Origin: Hesseltinella vesiculosa
Lineage: Eukaryota; Mucoromycota; Mucoromycetes; Mucorales; Cunninghamellaceae
DNA: 64,000 nucleotides
Direction: 5' to 3'
Assembly (NCBI GenBank): GCA_002104935.1
Contig: MCGT01000002.1
Location: 1,116,001 to 1,180,000, forward strand
Shown here in pieces: positions 48,180 through 57,385 of the stretch. A program made the position numbers and the translations under genes. Position 1 is the first letter of the stretch; each line of letters starts with the position of its first letter. Under the pieces are notes generated by a model. That model saw nothing but the letters and a program-made list of their open reading frames with translations. It was not told where the DNA came from and did not search any database.

Positions 48180-49460
48180 TTACTTGCGATGGACTGAGCG
48201 CGCGCCTGCTTGGGCGGTGGGGAAAACTACAGAGGACAAAAAACAGCCGGTCAGTCACCGTGCTTCTCTCATCTCTCTCTCGCTTACCAAGAGTATCCAC
48301 AATGTTCACATGAGGTGGTCTTGAAGCAATGAATACAACCAATTCAGCTGATGCAAGCGCACAGACCCCAGCCAGTACAGAAAAAGAAGATGAGTTCAAA
48401 AAAGGTAAGCATCAGCCTTGTGCCTAATCAGCCCACAGATCTGCTTACCGATGTCTTGGCCAACAAGGGGTTGCATTCCAGAATACACAGCAGCTGCCTT
48501 GTCCTTGTCACCTCTAAATCTAACTTCAGAGAACTCGGTCTATGACGGCCAGTTAAAAAAAAAAGGGGGGGGAGCTTGTCAGCACCTTTCACTTTCCACA
48601 GAACCGCCTTACTTCTACCATGCCAGGCGCGACCAGACTGACTCTCAAAGGTGTATCCATCAGCTCATGAAGCAAAGACCGCGTGATGGCCTCGACAGCA
48701 AATTTGGAGGCTAACGAGAGGGAAAATTCAAAGAGTTAGAGGTGACCCGGCTGTCAATGGCAGGGCAAAGGACACTTACCACAGTAGATCGAGCCCCCGG
48801 GGTAGGCTTCGCGACCAGCCACGGAGCCCATGTTGATGATGTGACCTTGCTGGCGTTGCTTCATAATAGGTAGGATGGCTTGGGTCAAAAAGGTCAGACC
48901 TTTGACGTTGGTGTCCATCATGGTGTCAAAGTCGGCCTCGGACACGTTGGCGAGGTGGTCCATGCCTTTGACAAGGCCGGCGTTGTTGAACAAGATGTCG
49001 ACGTCCTTGAAGTCGTTTGGGATGGTTGCCACGGCGTCATCGATGGCTTGTTTGTGCCGCACATCCATGGCCATGGCGTAGGTCTTTATGCCATACTTTT
49101 CGCCCAGTTCCTCCTTGAGCTGGTCAAGCCGTTCTACACGTCGGGCACCAAGAATCTAAGACAGCCGCCAAAGCAAGAAAGTGAGCTTTGAAGTGTAGAA
49201 CAAGGCATGTTACCAAGTTGGCACCCGACTTTGCGAATTCATGAGCAGTAGCAAGCCCAATACCGGCAGATGCACCAGTACTAAGATGTTATGTGTAGGA
49301 GAAGACGTGAGCAGATGTGAAGAATAAAAAAAAAAAAAAAACTGCCCAGAGGGGCTTACATGAGCACGGTTTTCCCTTTCAGGCGGTCAGTCGTATACAT
49401 GCGTTGACATGCACGCGTATGCCATGGCTGAATTGATCGTGAGCGAAGGAGAACTGACAT
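48180..49460 (-). CDS. Short-chain dehydrogenase/reductase, YMR226c-like (NADP-dependent 3-hydroxy acid dehydrogenase)
   Basis: Start ATG at 49458-49460. The N-terminus [20 protein letters not shown] with MYTT is Arg/Ser-rich and could be a mitochondrial presequence. Then come [29 protein letters not shown] (TGxxxGIG cofactor motif), [29 protein letters not shown] (NNAG) and the catalytic Ser and YxxxK ([18 protein letters not shown] then [10 protein letters not shown], split by an intron). Further exons give [37 protein letters not shown] and IVDTL; the last exon ends [15 protein letters not shown] with stop at 48180-48182. Residues around the substrate loop match classical YMR226c/serine dehydrogenase-like SDRs that oxidise L-allo-threonine and 3-hydroxy acids. 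About five introns. Confidence 0.85.
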
Positions 49461-50838
49461 TTTAGGAATGCTAGGAAGACCTATCGAAAAACGAAAGATA
49501 CCTGGGAGCTTGAAACTCCCCCGTCTTTTTATTTTTTTTTCCCACACGTCCGCCTCCGCGTTTTCCGCTTGTTGGTGAAAGGCTTTTCCAGTTTCACCAC
49601 GTGACTTACGACAACATTCGTTTCACTGAACCTCTGAGGCGATGCGGAAGAGGAAAAGAGAAGATGTGCAAAGGCTGGCTTTTTTGATGCCGCAAGAGAT
49701 CCACGACCGAATGCGAACACTGAACGGTGAGGTCGTTTGCTGGATTGTCCAATGAGTTTGCATGAAAAAAAAAAGAAGCGGTGAAAGGAATGATTGGACG
49801 ATGACAAATTTGGCAGGAAAAAAAATGGTCCAACAAGGAAAACACACAGCCTCTCCAATGAGCTCGAATTGGGGTGAATGATCAGCTCTTTTTTTTAATT
49901 TTCCGTCTGTGACACCAAGTGGATGCAAGCTGGCATTGTTCAATTTACCTCCCTCTTCTTAGTTTCAATCGTGACAAAGAGGATCATGAAATGAGGGTCC
50001 GTCGTCGGCACCCTCGCTCGGTTGTCAGCAAACAGAGCAAGAGCAGCATAAAATAAAAAGATGAAATGAAATCAAGGGAACACAGTCAGACTGGAAAGAG
50101 GAAATCAAACACATGAAAAAACGTGCTGGCTTGGTGTTTAAACTTTATGCAACGAGTGTTCTCGCAGTCCCACAAAAAAAAATAAAAAAATAGCGGGCAT
50201 TTAAATAGGAGGACGATGCTCGCTGAAAAGATGAGACAACGGCATACCCCATCAAAGCCATCCTTATTATAAAATAAGAAATAGGAATTATAAATTAAAA
50301 AAAAAAAAAAAAGAACCCTCCCTCCTTTTAAAACGATAACACTCTTTTTTTGGAAGCAGAAAATGGGAGACATCAACAAAGCAGAAAAAAAAGGTGTGAC
50401 GCTTCGCTCACGGAAAAAAGGTTCCAGACCAAACATGGATTAGCGTTCAGTTTTTTTATCTTCATTTTCATGCTACTCCAGCCTCCTAAGCCCTGCATGC
50501 CAATGACTAGTATCATTGTTCACGTCAGTACCATTGGCACCATACGACGAGTGTCTCCAGCCCAGGCTGTTCTTCATATCATCGTGGGTGGCTTTTTCTT
50601 TTTGGATCCCAAGTGTTGAGATTTCCCCTTTTTTTTTTTTTTACCTTTTTCTGTGACACGCAAAATGATTGGCACAAGCCAAAAAAAACCAATCGCCGCT
50701 AAAAATAGAACCAGTTGGCTTATTCGAGAAAGTAAGGATCGACTCTTTTTGTGCCTTCTTTTTTCCTCACTTTTTTCTTTTCCTCCCCTTCTTTCCTCCC
50801 CTCCCTTTTTCCTTCCTATATTCCCCCCCCCCCGTAGC
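49461..50838. other. Intergenic, no gene seen
   Basis: Contains A and T homopolymers (50168, 50297, 50629) and a CT-rich stretch (50755-50830) directly before the Mnn9-like ATG, which ends in CCCGTAG and may be the end of a 5'-UTR intron that starts at GTAAGG near 50731. No convincing coding exons. Confidence 0.45.
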
Positions 50839-52106
50839 ATGTACAAAGAAGCTGTCATTACAGGATTTAGTAGTCTACGAGGAAACCGACGTTGGTCGAT
50901 GATCGTCTTGGGCTTACTGTCATTCTTCGGCATTCTTCTCCTGACATTCTCTCGGCAGGGCAACTTTAACCGATGTCGACTTCGAACATTCAATTCGGCC
51001 TTGGCCTTTTCTGCATCCACCACTCAAGATCAAAGTCAATATATCAATCTCAATCCTCTCGAAGCCACTGCCCATGCCAAGGACAATGACGAACATGTCT
51101 TGATTCTTACTCCTCTAAAAAACGCTGAAGTCTACCTGCCCCGCTATTTTGAGCTGGTCGAACGACTCTCCTACCCCAAGCACTTGATCTCCCTGGCTTT
51201 CCTCGTCTCCGACACCGACGACAACACCGTACCCATGCTCAAAGAAAAAGCCAATCAAATGCTCAATCCATCCAACGGCAACGACCGCTTTCACAGCGTC
51301 TCTATCTTTGAAAAGGATTTCAACTTTGTCCTGCCCGAAGACCGTCGTCATGAATTCGAAATGCAACCTTTACGTCGTTCGTTCATGGCCCGCTCCCGCA
51401 ATTACCTGCTCAGTGCTGCCTTGCGTCATGAGCATGCCTGGGTCCTTTGGCTTGATGTCGACGTTGTCGAATACCCAGACTCCATCCTGGAAGACTTGCA
51501 AAGCGTCGATGTTGACGTCGTCGTGCCCAACTGCTTGCTCAAAACCGAAGATGGCACCTTTTGGGGATATGACAAAAACAACTGGCAAGAAACCGACCAA
51601 TCTCTTGAAATGCAAAAAGAGCTCGACCCCGTAAGTCGATCGGCCACGACTGCCCTCGTTCTGACACTTTGTTTTAGGAATATGTTCTTCTTGAAGGTTA
51701 CTTTGAGTTCTTGACTGGTCGATACTTGATGGTGGATATGCCAACCCATCTTGGCCGTTTGAACAAGGTGCCATTGGACGGTGTGGTAAAGGATAGAAAA
51801 AAGAAAAGATAATTCATGTCCGCCTCCCCTTTTTTTGGGCCAATGTCACTGGTTTGGCTGACTTTTTTTTTTCCAACTCCCTCAGGGCGCTACTTTCACC
51901 TTGGTCAAGGCTCACGTCCATCGTGAAGGTGCCAATTTTCCTGCCTTTTCATTATTCCATCAAGTTGAAACCGAAGGTAAACGCTCACTCTCACTTAAAA
52001 CACTCGCTCATACCTTTTCTCAGGGTTTGCAAAGATGGCAAAGGCGATGGGCTTTGGTGTATATGGCTTGCCTGGCTACATCATCCACCACATTCAAAAT
52101 CACTGA
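50839..52106 (+). CDS. Anp1/Mnn9-family alpha-mannosyltransferase
   Basis: The ATG at 50839 gives MYKEAVITGFSSLRGNRRWS, then a signal-anchor helix (MIVLGLLSFFGILLLTFS), the type II topology of Golgi glycosyltransferases. The catalytic domain matches the Anp1/Van1/Mnn9 family: HVLILTPLKNAEVYLPRYFE, LISLAFLVSDTDDNT, ALRHEHAWVLWLDVDVVEYP (DxD-type metal site), VVVPNCLLKTEDGTFWGYDK with NNW, ETDQSLEMQKELDP, and after introns LLEGYFEFLTGRYLMVDM, GATFTLVKAHVHREGANFPA, ending GLPGYIIHHIQNH. The stop TGA is at 52104-52106. An upstream ATG at 50665 cannot be joined in frame by the obvious intron. It extends N-glycan or glycoprotein mannan in the cis-Golgi. Confidence 0.9.
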
Positions 52107-52633
52107 ACCTCTTTCATTGTCCTCTTCTTTCTACCTGTACACACTGTAATACCTCCACCCCACACCTTCTTTATGTCCCCTTTTTGTTTTGTTTTTTTTT
52201 TCGCATTTGTCAAAGCTTTATACCGCATTAATCGTCTCCTCTTGAGCAACATGTCAAATTCCCCCCCTTAGAACAAATAAAAAAAAAAAAAAGTAAACCC
52301 ATTGTCACCATCCACCGGCCTCTTTCGTGTCCTTGTTGCTTCAAAAAAAAAGTTTACAGCTGTTTAAAATAAATAAAAAAAGAGACAGCCAGAGACAAAA
52401 TGAGCATAGTGAGAAAAATGGAAGGCACGCTGGCAAACAAAAAAAAAGAGAGAGAGAGAATATATGTATACGGTGGAGAGGTACAAAAATAAAAGAGGGA
52501 GAATGAAAGCGAGGACTTTTCTGTCAATGAAGAAAAAGGTGAATAGGATATTCATGGAGGGTCGGCCTTGCGGTTTACCTTGTTTCCAAGAAGAGCCGTC
52601 AGGAGTATTGTTAAAAAGTGAACAGCAGTAGAT
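52107..52633. other. Convergent 3' intergenic region
   Basis: Downstream of the Mnn9-like stop and the eIF4B stop. An AATAAA at about 52274, followed by a long A run, is a likely polyadenylation site. A GA-rich run (52448-52460) is present. No gene seen. Confidence 0.5.
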
Positions 52634-54188
52634 CTACTTTTGAGTTTCTGGAGAAGCGTCATCCACATTCAAATGGGTCATCTTTTCTTCCACACGTTCC
52701 ATCACCTTAGCAGTGTCGACAGGCCGGGCTTCACCGAAAGGACTGGGCTTGTTGCCGCGTTGAGGGGCGCTGTCGGCATCGTGGTCGACGGAACGGGGCT
52801 TGAGGTTCATACGAGGACGTTCATCACGTCGGTTGTTGTTCTTGGTAAAGGCACCACCGCTCCAAGAGGTATCACTACGACGTTCCATGAAACCGCGTTC
52901 AGGGCGTTCTTGGCGGTCGCGGAAGCCACCACGACGAGGAGCCCCGTCAAAGCGACGTTCAGAGCGTTCGGGACGGTCAGGCAATTCCACAGGACCATCA
53001 CGACGCCACGACGTCACATTCGTACGATCCATTCGTTCAGGACGGTCAGGACGGTCGGTGCGTTCCTTTTCTAGATCGGCCAAAGGCATGAAAAACGTCA
53101 GTCCAAGTCTATTTTGTCTGTATCCACTTACGAGGCTCAGCAACATTGATGCGCACAGGTCGAGATTGGAGATCCTGAAAACAGAAAATGGCGTAAGCAC
53201 CTGATTGCCGCAGCCCCCGCCCCCGCCCCCAAAAAAAAAAGAGTGAAGCTTACTTCGCCCGACAAATCCACGGCAGCCTTCAAAGCTTCGACGTCTTCAA
53301 ATTCAACATAACCATAACCCTTGGAACGTTCGACACGGTCGCGCAAGATGCGGATGTTCACAATCTAGAAAAGGGGTCAGTGACCCGGGTTTGCCGCGGC
53401 TGTGTCCCTGTCTAAATTACCCCTTGGTTGCCGAGGAATTGGGCCACATCATCTTCGGTGGCTTCAAAGGACAAGTTGCCAACATAAGCAGTGAAGGGAG
53501 GTTCGGTGGGCAAGGGCACAGGAGCGCGAGCAGGGAACGAACGAGCACCGCGATCGCCACGGTCACCGCCACGGTCGCCATGACCACGGAAACCTCGGTC
53601 ATGCGATTCACGACGCTCTTCACGGTGTTGGAATCGGTCATTGTTGTCATAGCGATTGTTGCGAGCAGGTCCACGAGGCATATCGTCCATGTCACGATCT
53701 AATTTCCGTCAACGTTCCATCGCCATACAATGAAAAAAGGTGTCAGGTTCACGGGGGATTTTCAAACCAACCATACTCTCCTTGTCGTCGTCGTCGTCTG
53801 AAAAAAAAAAAAAAAGAGATACGATGCACTTACCAAAACGGCCACCTGAGCTGAATCCATCATCGCGGGCTATGTGAATAAAAAAGAATGGGGGTGAGTC
53901 TTGGCTTATCTGTAAAGAAAATGTAAACATGATGCTTACGGCCAGCAGCTAAACAAGGAAAAATTAAAAAAAAAAAAAAGTGAGTAAACAAGCAACAAAG
54001 CGTTCAGGGACAAATGCATGCTTACGAGCAGAGGGAAGATCGGCCATTTCATCGGCCCAGGATGAAGTGCCAGCTAATGGAGACAAACCAGCATTGGTCA
54101 GTGTATTTTATCACTCGACTTTGCTATTGCTTACAATCATCTGCCAAGAAGTCGGTCAGCGACATCTTTTGGGGTTTCTTTTTGCCAG
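52634..54188 (-). CDS. Translation initiation factor eIF4B-like RRM protein
   Basis: Stop at 52634-52636. The N-terminal block GKKKPQKMSLTDFLAD begins at the exon starting 54188 and parallels the eIF4B N-terminus; a further 5' exon with the initiator is not resolved (an ATG within this exon at 54165 is possible). Exons then give TSSWADEMADLPSA, an RGG/Asp/Arg-rich stretch, and one RRM: PPFTAYVGNLSFEATEDDVA with QFLGNQG and VNIRILRDRVERSKGYGYVE (RNP2 AYVGNL, RNP1 KGYGYVEF). The C-terminal half is rich in Arg/Asp/Glu/Pro (RPDRPERMDRTN and similar), like the DRYG/basic region. It stimulates eIF4A and mRNA recruitment to the 40S subunit. Confidence 0.85.
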
Positions 54189-54800
54189 CTACAATGGTAT
54201 TAATAAACGGCGTGAGTCCTTCATTTTGTCTTTTTTGCCATCTCAATCAACCCATGAAAAGCGAGCTGACTATCATGCTTTCCCAAGTGCCTCTTCCAAC
54301 ATACACATGTTACTTAAAATACAGTCGTATCAAGAATAGAGAAAGAGGGAAAAAAAAAAAAAAAAAAAGCAGCAGGCTTTTTTAGTGACTGCTGCCACCA
54401 GCTGATTCTGATGAGTTTGAATCGACATCAGGGCGGCAAAAGTTGGTCGTTTTTTTTTTACGAGTCCAAATGGCTGTAGGATGGCTGTCAGAGAGAATAG
54501 AACATAGTCACAAAGAGGAAACGATAACGCATGTGCTGTTGATGGACAAACAGCCCTTCTGCCCCCCCCCCAAACATTCTCGATAGTATCGTCAGTGACA
54601 AAAAAAAAATGCAGAACGCTCACCGTCACCTTCACTGGGCAACCTCACGCGAAGTAAGAGTTCGTGCAGCTGCTTGCAAGGTCCTAGTGTTCATGAGAGG
54701 GTGGATCCTCCGTTCAAACAAGAAGTTTAAACGAATGAAAAAAAAAAAGCGGAAGCTTAAGAAAAGTCGTTTTCTTTTCTTTTCCTTTTTTTTTTAAGCT

Positions 54801-55261
54801 ATGAGCAGCCTGTTTGGTTTACAGGAGAGCAGTCGAGGAAATCCTTTTGCTTCATCGGATGAAACGTGGATGTCCAAAGATGAATGCCAACGACAAGCAA
54901 CGACGACATTGGACAACTGGAGAACGTGTTTAAAGGTAACAAAGACAATGCAGACACTGGCCATAAGTCCTCAGCCGTTCCTTCTAGTTGATGCAGCAAT
55001 CAAGTCATGATGAGACCATCAAGACGGCAAAACAATTCACACACGTCGATGCTCATGCCAAACATACGATCCAAGCATTAGAAAAAACAAGCAAGATCGT
55101 TGACAGCCTCTTAGACAAGTGAGTCCCCACAAAAAAAAATAATAAAACTTGGCTGACTCGTTTTCGCTAGGCGCATGGCCATGAATGCCACCGTGTCAAC
55201 CCTGACCGAAATCCAGTCCAACCTTGGCCTTGAGCAACTGGCCAAAGCCCATTGGCTATGA
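54801..55261 (+). CDS. Small coiled-coil protein, unknown
   Basis: Three exons: MSSLFGLQESSRGNPFASSD ... NWRTCLK, then LMQQSSHDETIKTAKQFTHV ... SKIVDSLLDK, then RMAMNATVSTLTEIQSNLGL ending LAKAHWL (TGA 55259-55261). The product is about 118 aa, alpha-helical with hydrophobic heptads. Length and pattern would suit a BLOC-1/BORC-like or tethering subunit, but I do not recognise a family. Confidence 0.6.
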
Positions 55262-55497
55262 CTGGATCCATCCACTCGAGAATACTACAGTACTACCGTG
55301 TTTAGTTATGGACAAAATGAAGGATGGGGACGAGGCGTTCTACAATTACAACCGAGAAAATGTATGATGATTTGAAGTAGTGCATATGAAGTCTATAGCA
55401 GAGTGAGAGAGAGAGGGGAAAGGTTCATTGGTATACACACAGTGGGAGAGCAGGTCGAGAGGAGACATATCAGACCGATTGAAATAGAGAGGGAGGT

Positions 55498-56673
55498 CTA
55501 GTTGTTTCTTGACAAAAACCATTTGAAGTATTCGTAGACACTCCAGCTGATAGCCGTCGATGGCATGTGGGTGAGCACTCTAGGCTTGTATCCTCTAAAG
55601 AAACCTCGGTAGCCAAATCGTTGATGTACCAATTTTGCCGCTTGCCAGAAGCCATTGCACTGTCGTATCCTGTCATCAGATGACGAGCCACGCGTTTGTA
55701 ATAACGTTTTGATCACATCCAAAGGCGTCTACCATGGTGTGACGAGAAAAAAAAGGTCAATGGCTGAGTCTCTCGTTCCCATCCCATGCTCAGCTTACAG
55801 TGACGGACGAGGCAACAGCACCGGCAACAGCACCAGCAACCACATGAGATTTTGGATCATAGTTTCCGGACGGGTTCATCATCGACAGACAGCCTTCGTA
55901 GGTGGTGAATTGGATGGATTGAAAAGGGATCGACATGGACAATGTGGTGGGTAATGAGATATAAAAGGCTTTGAAGCCTTCTCTCACATACACTTGACGA
56001 GCACATTCTCGGACCGATCGATAGACTGAATCTTTCAATTGCATCCGTTGCTTGATCACTATACAAAAGAAGCTGTGAGCAATGGAAAAAAAAACGCCAA
56101 ACTGTCTGTGCACTCTTTTTCAGGATGTACCATCAAAGGGGGTCATCAGAGCGTCATGAGCAATGGTGGCACAAGCCCCGGCGGTGCTTGTAGCGATCAT
56201 TTGTTGTAAATTAGCATCGGTCGTCCAAGACTGCTGCTGCAAAAAGGCGTGGAAATGCTCTTTGCAGAACTCGTAGGTAGCGAAATGGAGAGCATGGGCC
56301 GGTCCGGCACCAAGGATCACAGAGTAGACACCACGCCATAACTGTTGGTGCGATCGTAAGCTGGATGTCATGGTTTGAGCCATGTTGCTGGTTGGAGTGG
56401 CGCTCGTTTGAACGACTTGCATTCGAGTCTATGAAAAAAAAAAGGGGGCGTCATGTCTTATACATTCATCGCTTTCTCTCTTCTCTGATCATTGTTGATG
56501 TCAAGCAACCTCTTGGCAGCGTCCATAAGCGTCGTCCATACCTTGATACTGTCCAAAGGATACATTAAGCAGTGTTCACCAATACCGGCTAAAGCCCCCG
56601 CCATTGCGTTTTGGGCCATGGTCGAATTAGCACCAAGCGATTCGTAATCATATTCGTCATTGTTGTCCGACAT
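55498..56673 (-). CDS. Mitochondrial iron carrier, mitoferrin-like (Mrs3/4, SLC25A28/37)
   Basis: The start ATG at 56671-56673 (MSDNNDEYDYESLGANS) is followed by carrier repeat 1: AGALAGIGEHCLMYPLDSIK joined by an intron to TRMQVVQ. Repeat 2 has DALMTPFD joined to VIKQRMQLKDSVYRSV, and repeat 3 TPLDVIKTLLQTRGSS. All three Px[D/E]xx[K/R] carrier signatures are present. The block EHCLMYPLDSIKTRMQ is close to that of mitoferrins, which import Fe2+ for haem and Fe-S synthesis. It ends WFLSRNN with stop TAG at 55498-55500. Confidence 0.88.
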
Positions 56674-56814
56674 GAAGAGAGTCTTTGGGCATGAACGAAA
56701 CCACGAAGAAAAAACAAGAGAAAGAGGCAAACACTTACTGCTTACAAAAAATTTTCTTTTGCCGCTTCCCATGTTTTTTCTTTTTCTTTTTTAATTTTTT
56801 TTTTTTTTTCAAGC
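56674..56814. promoter_or_regulatory. Compact divergent promoter: mitoferrin and an 84-aa mitochondrial protein
   Basis: 141 bp between two start codons on opposite strands, containing long T runs (56768-56808). Co-regulation of two mitochondrial proteins is plausible from the arrangement only. Confidence 0.35.
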
Positions 56815-57069
56815 ATGCTCACTTCATTCAAACATCTCACACGACCAGTCCTTCCTATCGCCAAACGAAGCTATTCCACATCACAAAGCCCATCGTTCTT
56901 TTATAAATACGGCACCCCGCTTGTCAAATGCACCGTCATTGCCTCTTGTACAACGCTTGCCTGGCAACTGCTGTGGCAACACCTTGAATATCGCGAATAC
57001 AGAGACGAAGCTGAATCTACCATTCATGACCTGGAAGATCGCATCAAAGCCTTGGAACAAACCCCTTAG
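56815..57069 (+). CDS. Small mitochondrial membrane protein, hypothetical (84 aa)
   Basis: A single exon, ATG 56815 to TAG 57067-57069. The N-terminus MLTSFKHLTRPVLPIAKRSY with STSQSP has the Arg/Ser-rich, acid-free form of a mitochondrial presequence, with a likely cleavage near RSY-STS. One TM helix follows (CTVIASCTTLAWQLLWQHL) and then an acidic C-terminal helix (REYRDEAESTIHDLEDRIKA). Not recognised as a known family; topology suggests an inner-membrane assembly factor. Confidence 0.6.
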   Translation: MLTSFKHLTRPVLPIAKRSYSTSQSPSFFYKYGTPLVKCTVIASCTTLAWQLLWQHLEYREYRDEAESTIHDLEDRIKALEQTP

Positions 57070-57385
57070 ATTCCCTTTTTATCCTGTCTCTTTTTCCTCG
57101 CTCTCTGGGTACGCGCGTTCCCTATTTGGGAACCTATCCTTGCCCTTGCTACAAAATAAAAAATAAAACCAGTAGGAAATAGGACAAAGATGGAAAAATG
57201 GCTCAAGGTGAGCCATCAACCAAAGTGTAACATTTGGCTTTGATGCCCCAGATTTTTCAAAAAAATAAAAAAAAATTGGCGGGAGGGGAATCGATTGGAA
57301 AGGGCGAGCAAAAAAAAAAAAAAAAAGCTCCTCTCCTTCTTTCACTTCATCTAGATTTTTATTAGCGATCCATTGCTTGTCTACC

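Noticed and set aside
49529..49943. Minus-strand frames between the SDR and Mnn9-like genes
   Set aside because: Low-complexity, T-run driven frames without domain features or consistent exons.
50665..50838. Upstream ATG and extension of the Mnn9-like protein
   Set aside because: The in-frame reading runs through a CT-rich intron-like tract, and the obvious intron would shift the frame; the ATG at 50839 gives a normal signal anchor.
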